Shown here in pieces: positions 40,861 through 49,993 of a stretch of DNA of 64,000 nt (positions are counted from its first letter, which is position 1; each line of letters starts with the position of its first letter). The translations under genes and the position numbers were made by a program. The stretch is from Atriophallophorus winterbourni (taxonomy: Eukaryota > Platyhelminthes > Trematoda > Plagiorchiida > Microphallidae), in contig JACCGJ010000551.1 in the NCBI GenBank assembly GCA_013407085.1, forward strand, positions 26,767 through 90,766. The letters are read 5' to 3'. The notes under the pieces were generated by a model. That model saw only the letters and a program-made list of their open reading frames with translations, was not told the origin of the DNA and searched no databases.

Positions 40861-41139
40861 TCGACTAAGCGGTCTCTTACAATTGTGCGAATTCGATCAT
40901 GTATTACATCCGAAGCGCATATCGGCTTCATGCTTCACAGTGTCTCAGATGGCTAAACAGTCCGATTCAGGAGGAATTACCAAGCACTACTCGGCTGATC
41001 GACGGCTTCCAAGCAACTTTGACGATAATCAATATTTTGACTAGTTTAAACGCTTCTCTCAGTTGGTATCATGAGATTCATAGGGAGTCTGCTGAAGTGT
41101 ACCACATACGACTTTACGATTTCTGGATCTAAATTCAAT

Positions 41140-41815
41140 TAGCCATCGGTAGATAAAGCAATACACGCCTGCTACTTAGATATCTCAAAAGCATTTGATT
41201 ATGTTGAACATACCTCACTACTGCAGAAGTTTGAAAGGCTTGGTATAACTGAAAAGTTGTTGAATTGGTTAAATGACTACCTAACAAATCGCACTAACCA
41301 GGTACGTGTCGATGTTGCATTATCCAAACCAATCGCAGCAACTAGCGGAGTTCTCCCAGGTTCAGTCCTTGGTCCGATCTTCTTTCTGGTTTACGTCAAT
41401 GAAGTACCGGAAATTGTTCGATGTAACAGTTCGCTATTTGCGGACGACATAATGATATTGCGTTGAATCCGTAGCCCAGAATACTGTCTGCTATTACAAG
41501 AAGATCTCGATACGCTTCACAGCTGGTCGTTGAATAACAAACTGCCGTTTGACTTCAACAAATACAGGCCCATTAATATGGGTAATCGAGTAGAGTTTAC
41601 ATATAACATGGGTTCGCATGTCCTTGAAAATTGCAGTGAAGAAAAAGATTTGGGTGTCTGGATATGCTCCAGTTTAAAAGCATCACTTCAAACTAACAGT
41701 GCCTTTCAAAAAGCAACATGTGTTCTAAATCTACTCAATCGGGTATTTGGGAAATTTTCGCCCAAGATATTCCCACGGATCATGAATACATACTTAAGAC
41801 CAGTGGTTCCAAGGT
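41140..41815 (+). pseudogene. CR1-like LINE RT fragment
   Basis: Pieces: CYLDISKAFDYVEHTSLLQK (motif A), LLNWLNDYLTNRTNQVRVDV, ATSGVLPGSVLGPIFFLVYV (motif B, with LP in place of PQ), SSLFADDIMI (motif C), a stop at 41464, and EEKDLGVWICSSLKAS. It ends near VPRIMNTYLRP-type sequence at 41810, where the next LINE leader begins. Same family as 19500-20130 and 51260-52225. Confidence 0.8.
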
Positions 41816-42870
41816 TGTCACGGCCGGGGCGGTTTTGGGGATAAGCTCCCAATTCCAAAAATGCTCCAACGGCCTGCGTCTCATATAGCCTCTGACAACC
41901 AAGTCCAGCTCCTGGCCTGCACGCGTGGTCCTGTGTGACCCGGCGGAACTGCTTCTACTGACAGGAGAAAGGGCGAAGGCGGCTGACTGGCGCCTCAAAA
42001 CCAGCATGCTTCGGGCAGGTGGAGCTCGTTAGTCCATGAAGGCGGCCCACCTAGGGGAAGGAAAACCCTTATCTCAAACCTCCACTGCCTTGTGGCTACA
42101 TCCATTCATGGAAAAGGCTTCAGGAGTCAACCTCGAGGAAAAATCCGGAGCCGGAGTCCCGTTAGGCAGTCCGAATTTTATTCAACTTCGTCCTGCCAGC
42201 TCCTGCGACGGCATCGTTGTCCAAAAGTATCAGCCTAGCTGTTCCTTTGGTTCCAGTGGTGCCGTGGAGAGGGAGCACTTGCTGCATGGGCAACAGCTAG
42301 TTCTCCATATTGAACTGCCCTGGCGTACATCACAACGCACCAATGGAGAGGACACTCCATTCCGCTTCTACGGAAAATAACACGGGAAGCAGCAGATACC
42401 GGTTAAAAGCTATGGCTCGACTGGTGTAGAGCTAAGCGCCTGAGGCTGCTTTCGACGGTAGGAGAGACTTCCAGGTCTCATTGGACGGCTACCGCCCGCC
42501 TCAAGCTGGGCAGCCCACAGTCAATAAGGTGCCGTCTCGCCAAGGTCTGCTATCCTCATTGGGTGCATGGGGATTAGGAATCAACCGACAAGCAGACTGT
42601 ATTTTTCCGCACCAGCGAATCGTAATACCAAACAACAAATGTCAGTTCTGAAACTTGGAACCTGGAACGTCCGGTCCATGCTTCCAGGATTTCATGACGA
42701 CGTCTCGAATATCAGAGGCGTTAGAAAGTCCGCCGTGATTAACAACGAGCAACACATCACTTCGGTCACCCATAATCGCATTCGAGTGCTTGACCACAAA
42801 TCACTATGGGATTTTGTGTTTGAACATTGCGGTTTGTTGAGAAACCCTATGAGACAGTGGCATTAAAGTT
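41816..42870 (+). pseudogene. LINE (RTE-like) 5' leader and endonuclease start
   Basis: A GC-rich leader shared with 16985-17440 runs to about 42600, then the frame QQMSVLKLGTWNVRSMLP begins an AP-like endonuclease (L-G-T-W-N-V-R-(S/T)-M is its usual first motif). The frame continues VRKSAVINNEQH- to a stop at 42866, without ETxW or the catalytic body. 3'-truncated. It shows that the orphan GC-rich blocks elsewhere are LINE leaders. Confidence 0.7.
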
Positions 42871-42879
42871 TAAACTGGT

Positions 42880-43360
42880 TTCCCATTTATCCACTGTTTG
42901 AAGGCTGCCTAAAACTTATCTTACTGTCTCCACTTGATGACGGCAAACAGCCAGAAACCGGTAGTGCAGTTTAGCATGTAGGTTATTGTTGTATAATATT
43001 GGTAGGACCAAACATTTTAATTCTATGAGCCCAAACCAATGTAAACTAGTTTTCTCCAAATCACAATGAAGAAAGCTCATTTGCATTCGTTTGAACTAAA
43101 ACAACCTCACTTTTGGTTTTGTGCTGCTTGCACGAATCCACTAATTACATTAATATAAGGATTCTCATGCGCATGAAACAGCGGAGAAATCATAAAGGAA
43201 ACTGCACTTATATGCCACTGTTGCATAAGGTTCGTACGACTAAGCTCTTTAATCACATCATCCTACACTCATGTAGGTAGCGTTTAAGCCCATGGCAATG
43301 AAGGGAAAAGCTAGTTTGCATACACATCCATCTCTCTCACACTTGAATACCCGTTCTATG
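42880..43360 (-). repeat. Diverged hammerhead-bearing repeat array
   Basis: Two units related to 14300-14925 (ATATGCCACTGTTGCATAAG, TACGACTAAGCTC and GCCCATGGCAATGAA blocks) in the same orientation, preceded by an inverted partial unit at 42880-42975. The internal ribozyme segment at 43103-43140 is degraded (minus GGATTCG in place of CTGATGA, AAAA in place of GAAA). Confidence 0.65.
42928..42970 (+). ncRNA. Hammerhead motif, C3-to-T variant
   Basis: CTCCAC, TTGATGA (42934-42940), CGGC-AAACA-GCCA, GAAA (42954-42957), CCGGTA, GTGCAG. Stem I pairs five of six positions with a sequence different from the GTAGGG/CCCTAC of the 14681 copy, so pairing is kept by compensatory change. Cleavage triplet GUA. 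C3 replaced by T should prevent activity. Confidence 0.6.
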
Positions 43361-43696
43361 GTTTGTGAGTAAGACTCAGACGAAATCAGTATTTTGTTTC
43401 AGACAATTGTCTTCACCAAATAAAAATAAACATGGAACTTTACTCGCGTTTCGGAAGGTTTGTTTGATTAATTAATGTCGAGTATTTATCCAAGATTTAT
43501 TGTTGGAACACATCCAGTGCGTTCAACTAAGCAAAATAGACCCCTAATAATGCTTCATTCAAGCCCAGTCCGAAAATTCTCAAATACTCATTTATCAGTT
43601 TTATGTATCGTTACCTTATAGCCCAAATATAATGTTATGAAATTAATCGCTTAAGCGATATATTATCACCTTCTTAGAATGAATGTCTACTTTAAG
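43361..43696. other. AT-rich sequence, no gene seen
   Basis: No frame or repeat recognised. Confidence 0.5.
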
Positions 43697-43732
43697 GAGT
43701 ACACGTGGTGTTACAATGTTGCGAATGCTTAC
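43697..43732 (+). CDS. Candidate micro-exon, 36 nt (weak)
   Basis: Lies between a weak TTTAAG acceptor and a consensus GTAAGT donor. Length is 36 nt, a multiple of three, and all three frames are open. Included only because it precedes two better candidates; the acceptor lacks a strong pyrimidine tract. Confidence 0.2.
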
Positions 43733-43971
43733 GTAAGTTAAAGCTGCTAGGCAGATTAATTTGATTTGCTAAATGGTGTAGTTTATTAGTTTCTTAACAA
43801 ACGTCGAAACATTTAATAATATGTTAAATGATACATCGGATTGATCGTATCTCTTACTCGAAGCATAATTTTGTTGCTGTATGTTAGCTCACAATTATTG
43901 TCTTTCTCGATTACATGAACTTTAATTAAGATTGATAATTTGGAAATTCTTTTTTCCCCTTATGTTTTCAG

Positions 43972-44010
43972 CTGGTGATACAGAAATGGATTTTCCTGGA
44001 GCACCAAAAA
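43972..44010 (+). CDS. Candidate micro-exon, 39 nt
   Basis: Preceded by a strong acceptor (TTTTTTCCCCTTATGTTTTC, then AG ending at 43971) and followed by GTGAGT at 44011. Length 39 nt, 13 codons; one frame reads GDTEMDFPGAPK. Short symmetric exons are the hallmark of micro-exon genes, which encode variable secreted proteins in schistosomes and other flukes. No transcript evidence is available and no neighbouring long exon was found. Confidence 0.35.
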
Positions 44011-45009
44011 GTGAGTTTTTTGACAGCACATTAGGTTTGCTCGCTATCTCAATTGTATGCAAAATCATATAATCGAAATCATTAACATCACTTTCTGAAA
44101 GAGCAGCACAGCAGTAGCATACATCACAAATAAACAATGGCGACGCAAAGCCACAGTGCTGATTCCAGGATAGACCATTGCGGAGTGCCAAAAACGATAC
44201 AGATTTCATGGACAATACACTTTCAACGTAATTTTCAATTTAATGTAATCCCAAACCGCTATTTATTTGTTACCTAGAAGTATCTTAGCACAAGTACAGT
44301 ATTTAAATGGATCAGACTTGCGCCTTCCAAAATTAGATTATTGCCTGGTTAGTTAGATGACGTTGTTTCGTATTCATTCACAATTCTTCCTATCAATACT
44401 ATGTCCATTTTATAATTCAATTGTAAGAGGTATTTGAATCTTCATAAAACCTTATGAATTTCTATGTAAAATTCAAGGTTCAATCATTTTGTAACTTGGA
44501 CACATTTCCAATCGGTCAAACTTGTGAGCAACTTCATACGGCAGGACCAATTTTTTTAAATCCATTCGAAATCAATAAATCATTGTACCGAGTATTGCCG
44601 CGAATACTCCGTGGTGAAACATCTATGAACTCCTAGTCGCAATTTCAAAGAACCTGCGAATAGTGGATGAAGATGGTCGTGTAAATGTTGTTGCATGCTT
44701 GCTAAGAATAAAGATAAGTTATGGTTATCTTTCAAGAACCGAGAGTCAATTAATCTCGCTTAACGTTAGACTGTTAGGAAACATATGAATTTCCTTTGTG
44801 TTCGTGAGCAAATCAATGTGTACAGAAAGCATTCAACTACTCACGGTTGCACCCTCTAGAACCACGATTAATAGAAATTCATATTCGATAAAGAAAATAC
44901 ATTCATGGTTAAGTAAATATTGATCCGTTGAAACAATTACAATGAAATCTCTCGAGTAACAGGTTTATACGTGGCAGTTCAGCGAAGGGAAAAATTTGCA
45001 AAAAGTACT
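44011..45009. other. AT-rich sequence, no firm gene
   Basis: Includes a very diverged SINE-like remnant at about 44275-44335 (AAGTATCTTAGCACA, then TGGATCAGACTTGCGCCTTC). Otherwise nothing recognised. Confidence 0.45.
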
Positions 45010-45550
45010 GAAAATGAGATTTACTGCAACTTCACTCGACAAAATTCGATGCGAGTTCATTATGACAGTCACAATTATGTTTCGTATTCCCTATGACGAC
45101 CGATTGCGGGAACTCAAACTTTTCCCACTGGAATATCGAAGAATGCGATATGATTTGCTGGTCACGCGGAGAATCCTGCTTGAATATTACGGAACGGAAC
45201 TTCAACAATTCTTTTCGGTATCCACGGACTCCAGAACTAGAGGTCATTCGCTGAAGTTGCAGAAGCGCCGAACGGAACACCTGAAGCCATCGTTTACTCT
45301 GTCGACCAGAGTGGTCAATATTTGGAATGCACTCTCCGCTGATGCAATTGGGGCAGTCACCGAAGAGCAGTTTAAACGCATATTGGACGGTGAACTTCCC
45401 GCTATCCTGCGCGATTCGCCTACTCTTTCAGCTCAGTAACTCCTCTGAGGAATCTACGCTGAGATAGCAGAGACCCGGGAGGTGAAGCGGCTTTCACGGA
45501 CTGTAGTCCTCCTGCCGTCTATTCAGAAGAAGAAGAAGAAGAAGAAGATT
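45010..45550 (+). pseudogene. CR1-like LINE C-terminus and 3' end with (AGA)n tail
   Basis: A 147-aa frame (44996-45439) reads YDDRLRELKLFPLEYRRMRY, DLLVTRRILLEYYG, LKPSFTLSTRVVNIWNALS and EEQFKRILDGELPA: the L-F-P-L-x-Y-R-R-x-R and R-(x)n-WN-x-L segments of CR1-type ORF2 ends. After the stop, about 85 bp of 3' UTR end in an AGAAGAAGAAGA tract at 45527-45549. 5'-truncated insertion between the two candidate micro-exons. Confidence 0.75.
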
Positions 45551-45659
45551 TAGATACCACATTTTTTAGAATATCAGTGATAATATGTTCCTAAATGATT
45601 AGCTGACGCAAATTGTAGGTCCGTGATAAGAAATTTATTCGATTTTGTTCATTTTCCAG

Positions 45660-45686
45660 TTACCGGAACCGGATCAAGAAAACGAA
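45660..45686 (+). CDS. Candidate micro-exon, 27 nt
   Basis: Preceded by GTTCATTTTCCAG and followed by GTAAGT at 45687. Length 27 nt, 9 codons; reads TGTGSRKR (phase matching GDTEMDFPGAPK of the 39-nt candidate) or LPEPDQENE. Both splice sites are near consensus. Symmetric size and position 1.65 kb after the 39-nt candidate support, but do not prove, a micro-exon gene. Confidence 0.35.
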
Positions 45687-45690
45687 GTAA

Positions 45691-46717
45691 GTATTGAGAA
45701 TAAATGGATAAATGAATTTGTAAATTGCAAATATAAAATTCTTAATTGATTACCAAAGTATCAACGTGTAATCCACGGTGATATGAAACTAGTACAACAT
45801 AAACTTTGCTACCCGGAAGCATGTGTTCATTTTATATTCCGCGTCATCCACACACAATTAACTAACAGTTTTTTCACTACTGAAAATCCTCCATTGGAAT
45901 ACTTAATGTTTCAACTATGAGGTACATATTAGTTGAGGGCTTACACATTGAATTCGACTATCTCACTTTTAACTTAACTGAAGTGAACATTTGGGCCGTA
46001 GTTTACGTAAAAACAAACTACAATACCTAGTGTTAAGCGATCTTGTTGCATTTTTAGCAATAAACCCATTCACAGAAGAAAATATATATCATAATCACAT
46101 GGATCTACACGTGTCGTCCCACCAAACGAAAGCTACTTCAGCCTTCTGGAATATTACCTCTTTATGAATCATTGTTCACATATACTTCTCAGGTGTTCAA
46201 TAGAGCTATATACTCTTTGGCCATCACCAATCAATTGAATGAAGTATTCTATTAAATAACCCCATGTGCTTGAAACATCAATACATATATGCACGCTTTT
46301 CCATCAAACAACTGACAACTCTTTCGCTAAAAGCACATTTAATTGAACACGTTGGATGTCAGATCTATGAACGTGCCCCGATGTCTTCTTATATTAGGAT
46401 TGTGACCAATCTATACTTGTTTGATTATTGGAATTTAAACAAAATATGTAATCTGGTTTTTTTGAAATGCATATTGAAATGTTCTGGATATATAATTGAG
46501 ATGTATGAAGGAATTGCTGTTTATATTTTCTGTTTTATTCAGTTGCACTTTAAAATGTTTGCTTTCCGTTTTCTCAGAATCTTCTTATGATTTTAGATTT
46601 TGTTGTAAATGTACCATACAAATTTTCGAAAATCCAAATATGTAAAATATCTGAGGCCTGATGCGTTGTTCGAAAGTGTGTTATAAGGCAAATGCTATTA
46701 TTTGATTTGGTGATATG
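45691..46717. other. AT-rich sequence, no gene seen
   Basis: Contains only short frames. No repeat family recognised up to the LTR element at 46722. Confidence 0.45.
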
Positions 46718-46721
46718 AAAC

Positions 46722-46903
46722 TGTAACACCGCTTGTTTTGCCTCATCAAAACATTGACCTTGACATTAATTAACTTCCGTTTTGTTCGTGCGTGCATCAT
46801 AACGCTCTGTACACGTTTTGGCTACCGCAATAAAACTTCCATCTCCTGTGCCTATTTCTCCAACGTTCTTGGGGATATTATTGTAGTAATGTGGTCTACT
46901 ACA
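46722..46903 (+). repeat. 5' LTR (182 bp)
   Basis: TGTA...TACA ends. Contains CAATAAAAC at about 46829, a possible polyadenylation signal (AATAAA). Confidence 0.8.
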
Positions 46904-46905
46904 AA

Positions 46906-46922
46906 TTGGTGAGCCCGACATA
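46906..46922 (+). promoter_or_regulatory. Primer-binding site, tRNA-Trp-like
   Basis: TTGGTGAGCCCGACATA, two bases after the 5' LTR. TGGTGA-x-CCCGAC matches the complement of a eukaryotic tRNA-Trp 3' end except for one C-to-G change, the primer reported for the CsRn1 clade. Confidence 0.7.
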
Positions 46923-47047
46923 CACGCATTCTTCGTGTATCATTTCCGGTACGTCAAAATTTTTCCGCTTCACATCGGAGTTTTCAGGTAAATTTTTTTA
47001 CCTCGTTTAATCGTGCATTTTATTTGCATCAATTGCTCCTGTTTATC

Positions 47048-48532
47048 ATGAGTGATTCTAAACGCGTTATTTTGGTTTCGACGGTCATCACAATACCCAG
47101 TTTTATTTCCCAGGACCCTGAGTATTGGTTTCATTTTTTAGAAACTGAATTTAGTTCTAAAAATGTCATTGATGACTACGCCATGTTTTCACAATTAACG
47201 CAGAAACTCCCCCCGGATGTGTTATTACTGGTACGCGACGCAGTCCTTACTGCACCCATAGGTGACCGTTACCGTATCGTCAAACAAGCCGTGATTTCTC
47301 GCACGGTTCCGTCTGAACGATCTAGGCTACAGCAGCTGTTCGGCAACTTGGGAATTGCCAACAAAAATCCATCTACCACACTAATGGAGATGCGACGCCT
47401 GCTAGCGTCATCGCACATGGACGAGTCCCTACTAAAGGAACTATGGCTCCAGCGCTTACCTGAGTACGTGCAACCCATCTTGGTTGCTGCGAAAAGCACT
47501 CCGGTATCTGAGCTTGCGGAAATGGCGGACAACATCGCTGAAGGTATCCGTCCCTATCCAGATGCCCATGTTTCTACAGTAACCGCAGGACTATCACGCA
47601 CAGAGGGTACTCCAACGGAAGTCAGCATTGCGGATCTCGTGGCTGAGGTTGCGGCTTTACGCAATGAGGTTCGAAACCTCGCACTCAACAATAAGTCATT
47701 ATCTCGCACCTTATCCCGCCGAAACTCGAGTAGTCACACTCGGTCACCCGTTTGTTGGATACATCGGAAATACGGCGACCATGCGCGACGTTGCATCAAA
47801 CCTTGCGCCCATCGCACATCGTGCCAACAGCTAACGACGACAACTGTCGTCGGATCGAAGAAATTACGTCGTTTTCTCCACATCAAGGAGAAATTCACGG
47901 GTCTACGTGACGGACCAAAATCCAGTAAAGACGTTCGCACAAGCGCTAATGCGCGCGGTAATTGTCAACGCTCAAAAATCCACCGACACACAAAAAGCCC
48001 ATTAAGAGCTTTCGTCGAACCGGATAAGCGTTTATCGCACATGCACGTAGACCTCGTTGACCCGCTACCACCTTCAAGTGGCTATACATCTGTCGCCCCT
48101 GCTAGGCAATCACCATTTGCCTATGGAGATAACGTGACGCGCTTGCGACACGGTAGGAGTCGTTTCCACCCACCATCTCCGCGACTTCAAGCCAAACAGT
48201 CCCACATGCCGAAGGAGTTGGCACATTGCCAGTATGTCTTTCTCCGAAACGACATGGTGAAGCAACCTCTTCACCCTCCTTATGCTGGACCATTTAAGAT
48301 AGTTCGGCGCTCCCAAAAATCAGTTGTGATTGACCGCGCCGGTCGACACGACACGGTCTCGATTGACAGAGTCAAACCAGCGTTCATGGACAATGCAGTT
48401 GACTTAGCTAATCCGCCAGACCCAAACCCAACACCACCGGTGATAACCCGTACTTTAATCTCGACTATCTCAACGCCTGCCACCACAACAGCTAGGCGAG
48501 CGAAACGGCAACCCGTAAGGTTCGCCGACTAG
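47048..48532 (+). CDS. Gag-integrase fusion frame of CsRn1-like element
   Basis: One uninterrupted frame of 494 residues from ATG 47048 (MSDSKRVILV). Residues 1-170 are CsRn1-type Gag (DPEYWFHFLETEF, SRLQQLFGNLGI, KELWLQRLPEYVQPIL, ELAEMADNIAEGI). Residues 236-253 are the zinc motif C-x2-H-x9-C-x3-C, the CHCC form typical of this clade. Near residue 306 integrase begins (CQRSKIHRHTKSPL, then HMHVDLV with the first catalytic Asp, then PLPPSSGY). The rest of the catalytic core is missing, and the frame resumes in the integrase C-terminus: YAGPFKIV near 412 (GPY/F module) and HDTVSIDRVKPAF near 437. The last three Cys/His of the integrase zinc finger and two catalytic acidic residues are thus mostly lost. 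All deletions preserve frame. Confidence 0.8.
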   Translation: MSDSKRVILVSTVITIPSFISQDPEYWFHFLETEFSSKNVIDDYAMFSQLTQKLPPDVLLLVRDAVLTAPIGDRYRIVKQAVISRTVPSERSRLQQLFGNLGIANKNPSTTLMEMRRLLASSHMDESLLKELWLQRLPEYVQPILVAAKSTPVSELAEMADNIAEGIRPYPDAHVSTVTAGLSRTEGTPTEVSIADLVAEVAALRNEVRNLALNNKSLSRTLSRRNSSSHTRSPVCWIHRKYGDHARRCIKPCAHRTSCQQLTTTTVVGSKKLRRFLHIKEKFTGLRDGPKSSKDVRTSANARGNCQRSKIHRHTKSPLRAFVEPDKRLSHMHVDLVDPLPPSSGYTSVAPARQSPFAYGDNVTRLRHGRSRFHPPSPRLQAKQSHMPKELAHCQYVFLRNDMVKQPLHPPYAGPFKIVRRSQKSVVIDRAGRHDTVSIDRVKPAFMDNAVDLANPPDPNPTPPVITRTLISTISTPATTTARRAKRQPVRFAD

Positions 48533-48655
48533 GTAGCACATTTTAAAGTGTTATCACTTGGTATATGCCCGTGCATGCTTTACGTACCTCATCACTATAA
48601 CTCGGTCGTGGCCATAAAGCCATGCACCAGAGAGTTTTTTTTCTTTTTACTTCTC
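48533..48655 (+). other. Element 3' UTR, first copy
   Basis: ACCTCAT-(n)-CACT, CTCGGTCGTGGCC and CATGCACCAGAGAG recur diverged at 49255-49345, marking the 690-bp duplication. Confidence 0.6.
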
Positions 48656-48990
48656 AGGTACACATGCACCCCCAGCTGTGGAAATCGTGGCACTCGCCAC
48701 CCCCGGATCACTGACGCTTGTCACCATCCTATCCGGTAGCCCGAAATACACGCATTCTTCGTGTATCCCTTCCGCTACACATGCACCTCCCGCAGTGGAA
48801 AACGTGGCACGCGCCACCCCGGATCACCGACGCTTGTCGCCATCCTATCCGGTTACCTGGAATACACGCATCCTTCGTGTATCCCCTCGGTACGCATGTA
48901 CCTCCCGCTGTGAAAATCGTGGCACGCGCCACTCCCGGATCGCCGACGCCTGTCGCCATCCTTCCGGTAGCCCCGAGCACACGCCGTTCA
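48656..48990 (+). repeat. 117-bp tandem repeat, about 2.8 units
   Basis: Units start at about 48656, 48773 and 48890 (GGTACACATGCACC type). Shared blocks are ATCGTGGCAC-CGCCAC, CCGGATCAC-GACGC, CACCATCC-ATCCGGT and TACACGCATTCTTCGTGTAT. Units are roughly 85-90 percent alike. The repeated palindromic ACACGCAT-TCTTCGTGTAT also appears just after the primer site (46921-46941). Confidence 0.8.
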
Positions 48991-49230
48991 ACACGGGCGC
49001 TCTCCCAAGACGGTCGTCATTGACCGTGTCGGCAAGCATGACACTGTCTCAATCGACAGAGTCAAACCGGCTTTCATGGACGAGGAAGTTATCCCAAATG
49101 ACCCAACGCCAACCCCGGCACCACTGGTCATTACCCCTCCTGTCCCTACAGCTAACCCAGAGCCGGCCACTACAGGAACTAAACGTGCCAAACGGCAACC
49201 CGTTCGATTCGCAGATTTTGTTGTAGATAG
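48990..49230 (+). pseudogene. Second, diverged integrase C-terminus
   Basis: Frame reads SPKTVVIDRVGKHDTVSIDR, VKPAFMDEEVIPND and AKRQPVRFADFVVDS, then a stop. It parallels the end of the 47048-48532 frame (SVVIDRAGRHDTVSIDR, AKRQPVRFAD) but is clearly diverged, so it derives from another family member or an old duplication. It is not joined to the main frame. Confidence 0.7.
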
Positions 49231-49955
49231 TTAATACTTTCATATCTATCGGCATACACGCGTGCATTATTTCGTACCTCATTCTAATCACTCGGTCGTG
49301 GCCCAAAACCCATGCACCAGGGAGTTTTCTCTTTCTTTTTTCCCTCAGGTACGCACCCACCCACCGCTGATGCCACCGAATCGCGCACCCTTCCTGGTCC
49401 ACCTACGCTTGCCCCCAACTCACCCGGTAGCCCTAACCACCAACAAGAGCACAATTGTTCCAACACGCCTGTCACGTCACACAAGGTCCTTACCAGCCCA
49501 GATTGACGCGCCAACCGATTCTCCTGGCGCGGCCGTTTAACCATCCTTCTTCGGGACACAGGAAATTCTGAGCAGGGACTGTGTTTTCGAAGCTTCTGGT
49601 TCTTGTTGTCAAGCCTACGAATGCGCCTGATTCTGCTCAAATTGGGTTCATACTAAGACCACGCCAAACGGGAAAATCCCGCTAGCAGCTGTTCACTCCA
49701 TGTGAGGCGGCTCGGCAGTACGTTCACTCACATGTGAGACGCTACTTGGCTTAGTCCTGATCGGTTCACCGTACATCCTACTCTCGAACCACCGATGATC
49801 GACCCACGCAGACCGAGCGCCCTGGCTGACTTCTATGTGACTGGTTGCTGAGAGACTACGTTCCTGCCCGGGGTAACCTGACACACGCATGCGCCACGCT
49901 ACTGGCAACTCCCGATCAGAAGTCCTCGCTGACCAGACTTCTTGGAGTGGGGATG

Positions 49956-49989
49956 TGTAACACCGCTTGTAGTAATCTGGTCTACTACA
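49956..49989 (+). repeat. Shrunken 3' LTR (34 bp)
   Basis: TGTAACACCGCTTG joined directly to TAGTAATCTGGTCTACTACA. Both parts match the ends of the 5' LTR, with 148 bp missing between. TTGT occurs at both deletion edges. A purine-rich GGAGTGGGGATG lies immediately upstream. Confidence 0.85.
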
Positions 49990-49993
49990 AAAC

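Larger units (their letters stand above)
46722..49989 (+). mobile_element. CsRn1-like Ty3/gypsy element, internally deleted
   Basis: A 5' LTR (46722-46903), a primer site, a gag-integrase frame, a repetitive 3' UTR and a purine tract followed by a 34-bp remnant 3' LTR (49956-49989). AAAC precedes the 5' LTR (46718-46721) and follows the 3' LTR (49990-49993), a 4-bp target duplication. Both LTRs begin TGTAACACC and end CTACTACA. No protease, RT or RNase H remains, so any movement would need a helper. It has inserted in AT-rich single-copy-looking DNA. Confidence 0.85.

Noticed and set aside
46174..46230. Possible 51-nt exon after CATATACTTCTCAG
   Set aside because: Donor would be GTATTC, a poor match, and no second support was found.
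48678..49226. 182-codon plus-strand frame in the CsRn1-like element
   Set aside because: Out of frame with both integrase C-termini and made largely of the 117-bp tandem repeats.
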